Assembly: GCF_002865645.1 (NCBI RefSeq)
Contig: NW_020194515.1
Coordinates: 248,001-312,000 of the forward strand
Origin: Hyaloscypha bicolor E
Lineage: Eukaryota; Ascomycota; Leotiomycetes; Helotiales; Hyaloscyphaceae
Reading direction: 5' to 3'
DNA: 64,000 bases
How positions within the stretch are numbered: position 1 is the first letter of the stretch; each line of letters begins with the position of its first letter. This document shows, one piece after another, positions 1 through 11,529 of this stretch. The translations under genes and the position numbers were made by a program. A model generated the notes under the pieces. The model searched no databases. It had not been told where the DNA came from and was given only the letters and a program-made list of their open reading frames with translations.

Positions 1-395
1 GTGAAGTACCATGCTTGGCCATAGCAAGAACCTTGGCCAGACATCTGGAAGTACAACCATTGTTTGGTCAAGTAATACTCATTCGTTCCAGCTGGGTAGC
101 TGAGTTTATGGTCCAGATCATACTTGTCGAGCAAGTACTCTGGGTAGCAAGGTCAGCAATGGCTGATAAATCATGAGATGTTGGGACTTGCAATGATTGC
201 ACCAGACTCCCAGATAGCGAGGTCAGCGTTTGGATGGTAGATTGTGGGAAGACGTCCGTTGGGGTTGTACTTGGTTTATCCCAGGGTTTTGACCCCTGAG
301 AGAGGCACTTCAATACGATTATGCTGGATTTCAAGTTCATTGAGGATCATGTATACCTTCCCCGTGTTTGGGTCCAGAGGACCTCCCAGAAAGCG
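1..395 (-). pseudogene. Glutathione S-transferase N-terminal region, decayed and cut by the window edge
   Basis: Read on the minus strand, the sequence resembles the N-terminal thioredoxin fold of Ure2/GTT-type glutathione transferases: a GKVYMILNELE helix segment, then NPNGRLPTI, then a WESGAII block, then the segment LDHKLSYPAGTNEYYLTKQW. It is broken. A TAA at 276-278 sits in frame just before the NPNGR block. After WESGAII the frame is interrupted by what looks like an old intron (GCAAGT...CCCAG, about 50 nt) whose removal leaves the frame off by one. Upstream of about 395 I find no convincing start. The gene continues past base 1, so the C-terminal domain is not visible. Inference: an inactive relic; a mis-assembled active gene is the alternative. 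Confidence 0.6.
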
Positions 396-1581
396 ATTGG
401 CTTGGTGGCTGAGGCCATGCTGAAAATTTCTGGGGGAAGTGAGATAGAAGTGGAGAATTTGCTTCAAATGAGAGAATGGAACTGGATTGAAGAGCGACCA
501 TTTGAAATGAAAGAATGGCGAGTTTATATACTTGTTTACCAAGGACTCCTCCGCCATGAAACTCGGTTCCCCAGTGACTTTGAACTGCATATATTCTTCG
601 CTTCGGAGCTTAACTTGAGCAGCACGACAAAGCTTAGAAATCTTGGAGATCAAGCCCCCGCACTCAACCAGCACGTTTTCTAGTGAAATCGTATGATGTG
701 TGTGGTAAGGTGACTTGTCCTGGTCGCATAAAGTTGTGGTAAGGATGTAAGTATGCTTTTCTTTTGATACCGGGGCGTATTCACGTGATATTTCAAGGCT
801 TCCAGTCGGAGAAGGGACATTGGTTAATTGATTAAGCCGAGAAAAGCATTTACGCATGCCATTTGTCCTCGCGCTACTGTGAGGCGCTGCTTCGCTTCTG
901 AGGAAGTAGTTGAGTCCTATCCGAGCCCGCAAGTTCGTTGGCAGAGAGGCAAATCAAGTAAGGAAGGCAAGAGGTGGGAAAGTCGAGCTATCTTACTTTG
1001 TTCTTGCCTTGCCTGACAAACATAAAGACATTTAAAATAATGATTCGGGTTCAACTCTGATTCCCCCAAGTATCTCATCAGTACAACAAGAAAATGTTTG
1101 AATGAAGGAGGATTAAATGCAGCTGCGAACTGCGAACCATAAAAAGGCCCTTGTTTATTTTTAGTTCCCTCTCGGCATCTCGGAAGAAACTGAACGCCAC
1201 TGCGTGGTCCACGCAATCTCCCCAGCCACAAGCCAAGCGACCCAGACCATCGGAGCAGCTGAAAACGAAACATCGCGAAAAGTTCCCAACGAGGAAACAT
1301 CTCCGTTAAAAAGGGAGCCACGACGTCACTCTGCGCAATTTCGTGGCACAGCTTATCCAAGTGTGAGCTCGTACCTGCTGCGTCGAGGATTCTGTTTGCA
1401 GTTAACCTTGGGCTGGTGTCATGTCACCTTCGCTAGTACATAAGTTGCCCTGACCTCTCCTGATCTCGGTTTGATTCCTTATTCACTTTATCTCAAGCTC
1501 TAAAGTCGTCATCTTTCAATTTCCACTTCCCTCTTCAACCAAATTTCTACCATCTACAATCTACAGAACAGCCTCAGAACA
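396..1581. other. Intergenic region, nothing recognised
   Basis: Open frames here (for example 917-1360 minus and 396-683 plus) have no recognisable domain and no start context. The last 100 bases before 1582 are pyrimidine-rich with repeated TCTACAATCTACAGAAC-like stretches, as is common for a fungal 5' leader of an abundantly expressed secreted-protein gene. Confidence 0.5.
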
Positions 1582-2094
1582 ATGCGTTACTCAACCCTTC
1601 CAGTCCTCGCCGTTCTGGCACTCGCCTCTACCTCCAACGCCGTACCTCAAATCGATAGTGTCATCGACTCGCTGACCTCTGTTGTCGGCGGTGGTTTCGA
1701 CACGGCTACCTCAGACATTGGAGGAGCACTTTCAACCGCAACCTCCTATCTTGGCGGAGCTCTCTCAACAGCTACAAGCTACGCAGGAGGAGCGATTTCG
1801 ACCGGAATAAACGCTGCTAACTCTGCAATCTCTGCAGCAGAAAGCGATGCCTCCAGAGCGATTGCCAGTATCTCCAGTGTGGCAGCTACAGCTACAGGAG
1901 CAGCGAAGAGCAGCTTGCAGAGCGAGATCTCGAGCATAAGCAGCAAGGCGGCAGCGGCTGAGAGTAGCATCAGGAGTGCGGCATCGAACGCCGCCAACTC
2001 GGCGACACGATCTTCTACGGCTGGTGCAGCAGTTATGACACAAGCTCCCATCTGGGGTGCTGCTGCTATGGGCGCGGCTTTGTATTTGATCTGA
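1582..2094 (+). CDS. Ala/Ser-rich secreted protein with GPI-type C-terminus
   Basis: Single-exon gene for 170 residues. Residues 1-20 form a signal peptide (hydrophobic core VLAVLALAS, cleavage probably after SNA). The mature chain is almost entirely Ala, Ser, Thr and Gly, with three imperfect copies of a GGALSTATSY-type unit at about residues 48-75, then a long Ala/Ser stretch likely to be helical. The last 15 or so residues (WGAAAMGAALYLI) are hydrophobic and end at the stop, preceded by small residues, as expected of a GPI-attachment signal. The ATG follows a pyrimidine-rich leader and has A at -3. I infer a cell-wall or plasma-membrane protein, possibly heavily O-glycosylated. No enzymatic domain or cysteine-rich effector pattern is present. 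Function unknown. Confidence 0.8.
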   Translation: MRYSTLPVLAVLALASTSNAVPQIDSVIDSLTSVVGGGFDTATSDIGGALSTATSYLGGALSTATSYAGGAISTGINAANSAISAAESDASRAIASISSVAATATGAAKSSLQSEISSISSKAAAAESSIRSAASNAANSATRSSTAGAAVMTQAPIWGAAAMGAALYLI

Positions 2095-2812
2095 TTGGAA
2101 TATTGGTCAAGAATCGGGCTGGAATATTTGGAGTGGAATGGTGCATGGCTCGGGCATAAACATGGCATGGACATTGGCGTTTTGGGGGTAGACATTTGGG
2201 ATTCTGCGTAAATACCAACAATGAAGATCTTTGAACGCCGTTGCTGTTCATTTCCATGTCTGTTATTGTTGCATAATTAGTTACTCTTCGCACGTCTGCG
2301 AGGGATCCGAGACTCGGTGCGAGCTTTGCTCAGACCGAGAAGTTGGAACAAGCCTTGGTGCAAGGCCAGGGACATGAGATATATCAGAAGTCTAGACGAT
2401 TGAGTTCGGACGAAATCACCTTTCGTATGGCTCTTATACTTTTCCTGCACAGGGATATGCCGGTCAGTGGAAGTTTACCACGAATTACGTGAACATTGTG
2501 CAGGATTGAAGCCAGAGAACCTTGCTCGCAAAATAGTAATGCATAATTATATTCGTACTCTTACTTGTTGAGTTTGAGGACAAAAATTCGGCGAAGAGGC
2601 AAGGAGGAGGTTTCATTTCACAACGGCAATCCAAAGTCAAGAAAGAGAGTAATACGCGTGCCGTCCAAGATTACGTGCTTCTGTCCCTCAAGCCACCCCC
2701 AGACTCAAGGGAGGTTTCCAGCCTTCCTAGTTTTGCCTTTACCCTTCAACATATCGATCAAAATGCTCAATCACACCTATCATTCTTCAGCATCTTGCCA
2801 CAGTCACAGAAT
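2095..2812. other. Intergenic region between convergent genes
   Basis: Holds the 3' flanks of the GPI-type protein (plus) and the ABM-domain gene (minus). The two frames at 2565-2899 are antisense or non-coding shadows with no recognisable domain. Confidence 0.45.
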
Positions 2813-3172
2813 TCAAAACTCACGAGGCTTAATCCACATCGGAGCCGTCTCCGCATTGAAACTTTGAAAGGACTCGTTACCATTCACAAAAGTCTGTGAC
2901 CAATTTTTCAACATCTTTCCCCAAGATCACCACTCGGAGCAGCTTACCTCAAAAAACCAAGCAGAGTCTTTGCTCCAACCGTGCACTATCCTTATGTGAC
3001 CAGGATCGGTTGGGTTCACGCAGATTGCAGTGAAGAGGTTCTCCGGGTGTTTGCGGAGTTCTGCAGCAATGGGTTCAAAGAGCTTGAGGTATTTTTCACA
3101 GTTGGAAGGATCGACCCATGCGTTCAATGTGATGATTGTGCCGGCCTCACAGGTGGAGGCGATTTGGGCCAT
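2813..3172 (-). CDS. Small antibiotic-biosynthesis-monooxygenase (ABM) domain protein
   Basis: Two exons: 3172-2948 and 2893-2813, separated by a 54-nt intron (GTAAGC...TCACAG), giving 101 residues. The first exon has the ABM pattern: a beta strand after GTIITLNAWV, a helix KYLKLFEPIAAEL, then ENLFTAICVNPTDPGHIRIVHGWSKDSAWFFE. The second exon restores the family's usual C-terminal strand, ending APMWIKPREF. The length fits the family (about 95-110 residues) and no other domain is present. ABM proteins are dimeric ferredoxin-like folds that act as cofactor-free monooxygenases on polyphenols or as small-molecule-binding proteins. The substrate here is unknown. It stands alone, with no biosynthetic cluster beside it. 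The splice is needed: without it the frame reads on into unrelated sequence. Confidence 0.8.
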
Positions 3173-4691
3173 TTTGAATCGGGATCAATTGAGTTCCACT
3201 GAGCAGTAGAGAATTGAGTAATGATGCGAATTTCTTCGGTTGGGTACAGGTATGGCTGATGCTTTCCTACACCGATAGGAAGGCTGGCTTTATATAAAAT
3301 GGTATGGCTTAAGACTGTTAGTTTGGATTGTTGAATTTCAGCTCAGCCAAGGCTTCAGCTTTGAGCTACTTTTTCTTCTGGTTCCACAAGAACCATCCAG
3401 AACCGATGGTTGGTTGGGCTGAAGCGGAGCCTTTCGCGAGCAAAGGGAAAGAAGTGGCGTTCACTGAGGCTGCATGAGCAGCTCCTGGATTTGATGGGTT
3501 TTACTGTGTTTGTTTGGTAACCCCGCGTGCTCAGCACGCCACTTTCTCAATACCCCTCCAATATTTGCAATCTACTCGTTCATACCTTCCCCATATGGGT
3601 TAAAGCCTGCTTCAGTTGTCAATATTCGGGTATCAATTGTGTGTTATGTTTCATTCGAAGTCTTCCGCTGACAATGAGGCTTGAAGGTAGCCCCTGAAAA
3701 TGCGCCCCCTACTACGAAAAGCCATAAGAACCCATTTTCATAATTCACCTCGCTAAAAAAAAATTTAAAAAATTTATGCCTACCCTACGAAAAAGTAAAG
3801 TACTAATTTTTTAGTACCTAACTCTCGTGCTAATTAAAAACCTTTCTTATATCTCTTTAAGTCTTATATAATCTGGAGTAGGAGTACAATACTAGCAGAG
3901 CTAAGTCAGGTCGGGTTACGTATATGAGGAGTGGTGTACGACTTTTCTTAGGGTAAATCATCTCAGCAGAATACGGGAAGCGCGCTGGCACATCACGTCC
4001 TCACGGCTTTCCGTACTCTCGACTCTGGAAGTTTGCTTTCCACTTTCCACTTTCCACTTTCCATCTTACGCTACTACCTGCCCCTTTTATCCCCTCTCCC
4101 AGCCCCATACTCGTATCTCTAAGAATTATAAGTATAAGAATTAAAGAGAGAGAGTGAAGATTTTCGATTATAGTTGAGACTTGGGAAGAGCAGGAGGGGG
4201 GAGGGGCGGGGTAATGCACGTGGTAGGGAAGCGAGGGCGATTGTTGCTAGAGTGAAGCATGCAAGCGGCGTTTCGCACATCTCGCTTGGTCTAGTGATCC
4301 TTACGGAGTATGGCTCTCCGAGATCCCCGCTGTGCACTCCAGTAGACTTCGTGCCGAAAGCCCCAAAAGCTTCACTTCGCTTCTCTCCAGCGTTTCTGCA
4401 ACAAACCTTTGCGGCACAACTGCAGCATTCGCAATCGGATCAGCTAACATGTGGACACAAGCAGGTTATATAGGACCCAGAGGCTCCGTGAAAACTCCAC
4501 GGTTACACAATGCTGGTCTCACCCAACAAGGATCGTGATTGGCTTCGAAACCGGTTCTGGATCACCATCTCGGCAACCTCAGGTCCTTCCTCCTGTGGTA
4601 AGATTTAAGATCTTACAATTGGAAACCTACATGAACGCATGACTTCCCTGTGTTCAGGTCGAACATTCAGCAACCGTTCCCTTTCGTTATT
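3173..4691. other. Intergenic region with an AT-rich island and short repeats
   Basis: The stretch at about 3731-3900 is strikingly AT-rich (runs such as AAAAAAAAATTTAAAAAATTT and TCTTATATAATC) and rich in TpA, which resembles sequence worn down by repeat-induced point mutation. At 4028-4063 a TTTCCAC heptamer repeats about four times. No open frame here has a recognisable domain. Confidence 0.5.
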
Positions 4692-6515
4692 ATGGCTACC
4701 GAATCTCCTTTCCCTCCCGTTCAAATCCCAGAGATTGACATCTGGGACTTCCTCTTTGAACAAGAGAGAGACTTCCCGGACGAAAGAGGTGTATAAAAAG
4801 CGTGCAGAAATCTGGAAGAAAGAGCTGACAAGACCATAGTGGTTTTTCACCAGCCCAACGCCGCTCGACAGTACAGGTTCATCGACGTTAAAAATACTGG
4901 AGCCGCCTTTGGTCATGCTCTCCGCTCCCTGTGGGACTGGCAAAAAGGCGACGTTCTGGGCTGGTACTCGCCCAACTGCGTGGATACTCCAGCCCTCCAC
5001 TTTGGGACTCTTTGAGCTGGTGGGATTCCTTCTCCAGCAAATCCAACTTACTCCGTGACGGAACTCGCATTTCAACTGAAACACTCTGGAGCTAAGGCTT
5101 TGGTGACACAATCATCTTGTCTAGGCAAAGCTCTTGAAGCTGCGAAGATTGTGGGGATACCCCGTGACCGCATTCTGCTGATTGGCAATGGGACACATTC
5201 AGACGTTCTGCATTTCGTCGATTTTCTCTCCGATGCGAGGTACACGGACCCGACAGGTCGTGTTGTCAATTCCCCCGGAGATACTGCCTATATCCTTTAT
5301 TCGAGTGGAACGACCGGATTGCCCAAAGGTGTTCAAACTACACATCGAAATGTAGTCTTCAATCTGCTATCGTATCAGTCAATTCAAGAAGATCTGAGTG
5401 GTAAGGTGGGACCAGACGGCCGAGGAGACTGTATTATATGCGTGCTCCCTTTCTTTCACGCTTTTGGGTTGATTCTTGTGATGACCCATGCGTTGAAGAT
5501 CGGATACAAGGCTATTGTAATGCCCAGTTTTGATCTTGAAGCTTATTGCCGGACGATCCAAGAACACCGAGTCACTTTCCTTCATATGGTGCCTCCCATT
5601 GTTCTTGCTCTCAGCAAGTCGCCAGTCGTCGACAAGTACGATTTGAGTTCTGTGAAGAGTGGTCTTGCGGGTAAGTCAATCACTGTTTGTGAATCGCTCT
5701 CAGGCACTCAATGACTTGGTTTACTACAGGGGCTGCTCCGGTTGCACGCGAACTGGTTGATGCCCTTTGGAAACGGCTGAAGATTCCGGTCAAGCAAGGA
5801 TATGGGATGACAGAATTGACTGTCCTTACCTTTCTTCAAGTGGGTTACCGGCCATTAACTTCAGAGTCCCTCATCTAATCTCATGCAGGGATCGAATGAC
5901 TGGAGACGCAAAATCGGATCTATTGGCAACCTATTGCCTAACATGTCGGCCAAAATCATGTCAGAATCTGGAGCTCCTACACCCATTGGAGAGAACGGAG
6001 AGATCTGGGTCAAAGGCCCCCACGTATGTGCCGGCTATCTCAACAATTCTACCGCCACAGACAATATGATGACCCTAGATGGCTTCCTGAAAACAGGAGA
6101 TATTGGATATCAGAACAAGGAAGGCGACTTTTACGTCACCGATCGACTAAAAGAGCTCATCAAGTATAAGGCACTCCAAGTTGCACCTGCCGAACTTGAA
6201 GGTGTACTCTGCGGTCACGGGAAACTGGCTGATGCGTGTGTCGTGGGCGTCTATAATGCCGATCGAGCCACAGAAATACCTCGGGCGTATGTTGTGAAGG
6301 CGGCATCTGCAAAAGATGTCGAAGATTCGGTTCTCGAGAAGGAAATCCAGGAGTGGTTCAATGGAAAGGTTGCCAATCATAAACAGTTAAGAGGAGGCAT
6401 TCGATTTACCGACATGATTCCAAAATCAGCTTCGGGGAAGATCCTCAGGAGGATTGTGAGGGACAGGATGAGGGCTGAAGAGCTCAAGAAAGAGGTCGCG
6501 AAGACAAAACTGTGA
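4692..6515 (+). pseudogene. 4-coumarate-CoA-ligase-like acyl-CoA synthetase with two in-frame stop codons
   Basis: Three exons (4692-5670, 5730-5839, 5889-6515) keep one continuous frame of 572 codons, the usual length for fungal 4CL-like ANL-superfamily ligases. Core motifs are present: the P-loop YILYSSGTTGLPKGV, YGMTE, the hinge region TGDIGY...VTDRLKELIK and the catalytic-lysine motif SASGK near the C-terminus. The protein would end in TKL, a weak PTS1-like tripeptide, so a peroxisomal location is possible. Two nonsense codons interrupt the N-terminal third: TAA at 4794-4796 and TGA at 5013-5015. The latter replaces a Trp normally found before the AGG motif. No frameshift is needed and no intron signal removes either stop. 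Either the gene was lost recently or there are two sequence errors. A start after the TGA, at 5055, would lack much of the N-terminal domain. Confidence 0.75.
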
Positions 6516-7739
6516 ACTTGAAAAAAATTCTCAGAACTCGATTATCAATTCTTCGTTTGCTCAACAACTGTTATTACGCCATCGATATATATGTTCTCGA
6601 TATATGTGAAAGTTTCGGGAATTCTGACGTGGTTGCAAAAGCAATTGAGTTCTGTCGCTAGTGTGAAAAAGCCCTCGATTGTCGTGGAGTACATGATACT
6701 AGACAGGAAAGCTCGAGATGAATGAGGGCAAGTGCCAAGTTCAAATCAACCTTTACTTCACCGTCCTCTTATTGTACTGAGGTACTGGGGTCCAGATGTT
6801 GCTTCCAAGACATGCCCTAATTCAAAGTTTGGAATGAACGACCCCCACATTCCTTCCGATAAGGATAGCTCAGACCACAACAAAAGATTATTTGCTTTCC
6901 TTCGTCACCGCAGCCTTTAAACTGTACATTGGCTCATCGCTACTTTTAGCAAATTGAGTATTCGACCTGCCAAAAATTAATGACTTTCGCGGACCCTCCT
7001 TCAAAATGGCCGAAGAGAGCCCTTGCTGAAAAATATGGTCATCCAATTGGACCCAAATATGGTTCGATCCATGGAATTTTGCTCCAAAAAGTGAGCTAAT
7101 CCTCTTTGACTACGGGCCCTTTCTCACTGTTGAGGGGAAAAGAGCTTTTTGAGTTGATGCATGAGCATCAAAAATCTCGTTTATGCGGTACGGTAGCAGA
7201 AATCGTCATAAATAGCGTTACGTACCAATGACGGCGAAAGGCTTTTCTGCTTCAGAGCTCACGGCAATCGATGCATGTGCTGTCTTTTTAACAAACCCCG
7301 TATCATTAATACCAAACTTTGATCCCATACATCTATTTTATGCACGAGAAAGATGGACAAACGGACCTTTCAAACTGAGACATCTGGCCAGATATCCCCT
7401 TGGCAATGGAGGATCTGGATATTGGGAGGAAAGTCAATTTTTGTCTAAGAGTACACATGATCACTGTTGTCATATGAGACCATATGAATAAAACGGAGAT
7501 TCACCATATCGTAATATGATACCTCCCTTATTTCAAGTCTCGCCTGTAGACACGCCTTGAACTGGGAGTATCTCGTCATTTAAGTTTCATGGAGTGATAG
7601 AAATGAGAGGTTAACAAAGTAAAAGCGTTTTCTTGAAGAAACCATCGCATTCGTAAAACTCCGCTAGTATAGCTCATCTATCAACTCCCTCCCAGCTATC
7701 AGTTTCTATCATCTAATCATCATCATATCTACCTAGCCC
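6516..7739. other. Intergenic region, possible unidentified coding relic
   Basis: Around 7003-7084 a short stretch reads like protein on the plus strand (KRALAEKYGHPIGPKYGS), but it runs into stops at once and I cannot name a family. The frame 7228-7491 has no recognisable domain. The rest is AT-rich spacer and the 3' flank of the hydantoinase gene. Confidence 0.35.
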
Positions 7740-10700
7740 TCACTTCCCCTCCCCAAACATCTCCCACACACTCTTCGGCGCCTCGTACTCCCCACTACCC
7801 ACTCCTTTATAAGCGACATCCAATCCAAACGCCTTCGGCCCACCCATCTCCAACCCCCTCTCGCTCGTCCAAATCGGTGGCGCCCTTAAAGCAATCACGC
7901 TCACTCTTAGCCCGTATTTGTAATCCGAAATCCCGAGCGGGGCACCGTTCGCTTTATCGAGGAAGGTGATAAGGTCTGGACAGACTGCTAATGTCTTGTC
8001 TGCTTGACCTGGGGTGCGGAGGGTGGCGGAGAGGTTTTCGTTTTCGAAGTCGACGAGGAGAGAAGACGTTGGGGTATGGGGTCGAGTTTTAGAAGGGGGA
8101 GAAGAAGTGTCGGTGAGGGGAGAGAGAAGTACGCTCCCGCGAGTGAAGCCTGAGCCGATGTTTCGCGTTACGGAGATTATTTTACCGGTGAAGAGGAGGA
8201 TGCCTCGCTCGGATTTTAGGAGGGCGGAGATGGGGTCGAGTTTTTGAGAGCGGGAGAGGGCAATGGAACGTCCTATTGTCCATGCTGGGAGATTATTAGT
8301 TTTTTGATTCGAAAAGGGGGAGGGAGCGGACCGTGAGAGAAGCTGTTGCGGGGCAAGGTCTTGGCTTCGATGCCGTGGATGGGGTTAATGCACATCCCTG
8401 AGAGGGAACCGAACTCTGTGCAGGCGCCTCGCATGAGGTCTTCGGCTTCAAAATTGTCTTGAGATGTTTGAAATATCTGAACTTTGTTAGCAAAATATGA
8501 TTATAAATGGTGAAGAAGAGAGATGTGTTACCTCCTGCTGACCATTCCCATCTGCTACGGCAGCTGGTGTTATTGGGATGCCGTGCAGACATCTGACTGT
8601 CTGCCAGACTTTAGGATATGCTCGTGCAACAAGATCGCTGTCCAGTGTAGCTTTGTTAAAGCGGTGAGCTGCCAGCAATGCTTCGAAAGCATTCATCCCT
8701 CCTATTTCATTAGGTATTACTGCATCAAAAGTCGAGATTCCGCTTGCTTTCATAGCAGCTTGCATCGCATCCGTGACCCTGAAATGATCAGTATCAATAA
8801 CATGCTGATAGCGAAAGGTAGCATACTCATTCAAACCAGGTATTCGCTCCAAGTACACACTTGGGGATCCCTTCATATGTGTTAGCATGGGACTGTGGTC
8901 TGCGAGGAGGGAGTTATCTTTACCATGAAGCCACCAACAAGAACAACAGCATTGTCCGGTAACGTATCTTGCCTCCTAATTATAATCTCTCCACCATTTC
9001 GGAGTGCCAGCAGACACGCCAAATAAACTGGATAGGGCTCTCCGCAACTCCCAACGCCCAGAACCCCGGTACCGTCCTGCAGAAATTGAAGATCCAACTC
9101 TGACAAATACCAGAGATCGCCTTCAATCCTAGGTCGGTAGGATCTCAAATCGACGTGTTCAACAATATCATAGGACGAGCCCTTAGACATCAAGGAATGG
9201 TCATTAAGGATTCCATTTCGTAGCGATGAGAAATCCGTTGGTTTCCGGTATGCATCGCCGTTTAGGTGAGGCTGTGATGAGTCTTGATGTTCTTCATACC
9301 CCTCGACTAGGTCTCCAACAACTCTAACGAAGAGCCGTGTGGCCCCATTAGTGACATACGACACCGGCACCGTCTCTACTTCCACGAGTTCAATAGTTCT
9401 CTTGTTACCTCCGGCGGCGATACATCGCTCAATGGCAAGGGCTTTGGCATCCTCGAGTTCTTGGTCAATGGTTGTTCCTCTTGGAACGACAGTCTTGTCG
9501 ACCGTGCCGCTAATTTTCCCGATCTGCAAATGTCAGCAGGTTCGTAACGACGTTTTAGGTGACATACGGCTGCGCCGACGGCATTGGCTACTTCCAAATA
9601 CTTCGGCCTGATGATCTCTCCGACCCCAGCAATACGATCACCAATGATAATGCTTCCGCCTCCAACAAGAATGACCTTTGCGTCTCCTTGTTTCGTTTTG
9701 ACAAGATCTATTGCTTCCTCGAGAGCCCGTGAAATCTCGCGAAGCCCGGCCGACTTGGTCGATGGCGGGACAAGGTTGTCAGTAAATTTGTTTGAAAACA
9801 CCAAGTCCGTGGCCTAATTTTTGAATGGAGTTAGTACTATTTTGGTAGGATGGATACTTTGAGGTAGATTGGCCGCAGAGATAAGGTAATGCAAGGTCTT
9901 CGCAAGGACTGGACCCTGTCCGGGAGCTTTAATTGCTACCAAGCACGAAGATCCCTGGTCGAGAAATCCTGACGTGACTCGTATTGGATGTTGGAAAGAG
10001 AAAGGAGACTTGCGGTCAAGGTGTTCCCTCCGAACGATATGCTGTCCAGTCCAAGCCGTGATCCTACCGAGTCGGGACCGACAGCGGTCCGATCGCGATC
10101 CACTCGGCATATTGATCCCCCACCTAAAGCAATGCTGTGTACATCTGGGATGGTGAAATTGGTCCTTACACCTGCGATCTTGACAAAAGCAGAGGATTGC
10201 CTAGGGTACCCGGTTTTCAGTAATGCACATATGTCTGTTGTCGTGCTTCAAAATTATGTCAGCTTCACCGCCTCGCGGTACATATAGGTACGTACCCCCC
10301 AACGTCAACCACAAGGACTTCGCTATCATCAGAGTCATAAGCAGATTCTACTCTAGCCAATGAGGCGGCACCTCTTGCGCTATTCGTAGGGCCCGATGAG
10401 AAACATCTCACGGGATATTCAGCAGCCGTCGAGGCCTTACTCAATGTGCCATCATTCAGCGTGATGTACAGCTTGCATTTGCCAAGCTTCCCAACAGCAT
10501 ATGAGAACCCAGCGATGACATGACGAGCAAACCGCCTCAAACTGGCATTCAGTATTCCGGCATTCTCACGTTCTAGAAACCCTAGTCGACCAATCGCGGA
10601 GGAGCAGGATATATCGTAGCCAGGTCCAAGCTCGGCTGCAAGTATGCTTCGTGCCTCATCCTCCTGGGATGGATTTGACGGTGAGTAGATCCCAACCACT

Positions 10701-11529
10701 ACGACACTTGTGATTCCTTTTGTTTTGATGATGGATGCTTGCTCTCTCAGCTGATCTGGGTCCAAGGGTGAAATCGGTGTGCCGTCAACTGAGAATTGTC
10801 AGCGTCGACTCAAGATGAACGGCAATGCCGAACAGGGTGGTGGACGGTAGTTTCATCTGAGTGTGGACTTGGGTCGAGAAAGCGCCTCACCTTGATATCC
10901 ACCATCAACGTAACCAAAGTGGCCCTCCATCAAAGCCCGTAACCTTGGAGGAAAGTCCAGAAAGGGGGGTGAACCCCTGGAATAGGGGCCACAGAGACGA
11001 ACGACTGCAACCTTGTCTAGCTTGCTCGCATCCTGTTCCAACACGGCATTGACAAATTGCTATAGAACATCAGAAGACCTTCCATGCAGCAAAAAGAAGC
11101 ACTTTAAATTGATGAAGCGTTGGGACAGGGCCATGGTGCGGGGTTTGTGTTTGCTTTTGACGGTGATCCCTCCCTATCACGGCTAAGCCAATAAACAGGC
11201 TCAACCTCAACGCAAGCCATAGCATCACCTAACAACGAATAGATGAAAGAAATCGGGTAGCCAAACCGTTGTGCCAATCTTCACGCAGTCTACATGGCAT
11301 TGCGGTGTGGCCGCTTTTTTCACGACGGCTGCAATTGCTGTCTCGACACCTTGTTGGATGTCTGATGTTGTGGCAGTCTTGTGCCAGGCCAGAACACTTT
11401 CGTTCTGAAGAATAACGCTACGGGTGTGTCAGCAAGCCACAAAGCAAACAGGAGGCGGTGTTCTCACCTGTCAGTGTTAGTCCCTCCAACATCGATTCCT
11501 ATCACGTATGAGGCAAGCTTTGAAGGCAT
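7740..11529 (-). CDS. Hydantoinase/oxoprolinase - DUF917 fusion protein
   Basis: Eleven exons: 11529-11468, 11417-11267, 11059-10891, 10788-10296, 10245-10014, 9813-9568, 9523-8924, 8870-8827, 8778-8532, 8476-8332, 8284-7740. All junctions agree in phase and give 977 residues. The N-terminus has the hydantoinase A/ASKHA nucleotide-binding start (VIGIDVGGTNTD). The second phosphate motif GGTTTD falls at about residues 291-296 across the exon 4/5 junction. An ALGGGS loop and an ILVGGGS loop follow. From about residue 580 the chain is DUF917 (S-methyl thiohydantoin desulfurase-like): TGVLGVGSCGEPYPVYL, GSPSVYLERI, EIGGMNAFEAL and RAYPKVWQT. The family handles ATP-dependent opening of hydantoin or 5-oxoproline rings; this fusion's exact substrate is unknown. 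Intron 5 (10013-9814) has a GC donor (GCAAGT), and intron 2 is long (207 nt). Probably cytosolic: no signal peptide is visible. A divergent transporter gene lies 1.6 kb away. Confidence 0.88.

Noticed and set aside
917..1360. 147-codon minus-strand frame
   Set aside because: No domain, no signal peptide, an unlikely residue order, and no splice partner found.
4782..4830. Apparent frameshift in the CoA-ligase gene
   Set aside because: On checking codon phase, sequence on both sides of 4794 lies in the same frame; the defect is a single nonsense codon there.
10246..10295. Apparent loss of the GGTTTD phosphate-binding motif in the hydantoinase gene
   Set aside because: Using the acceptor at 10246 rather than the later CAACAG restores GGTTTD exactly, so the motif is intact.
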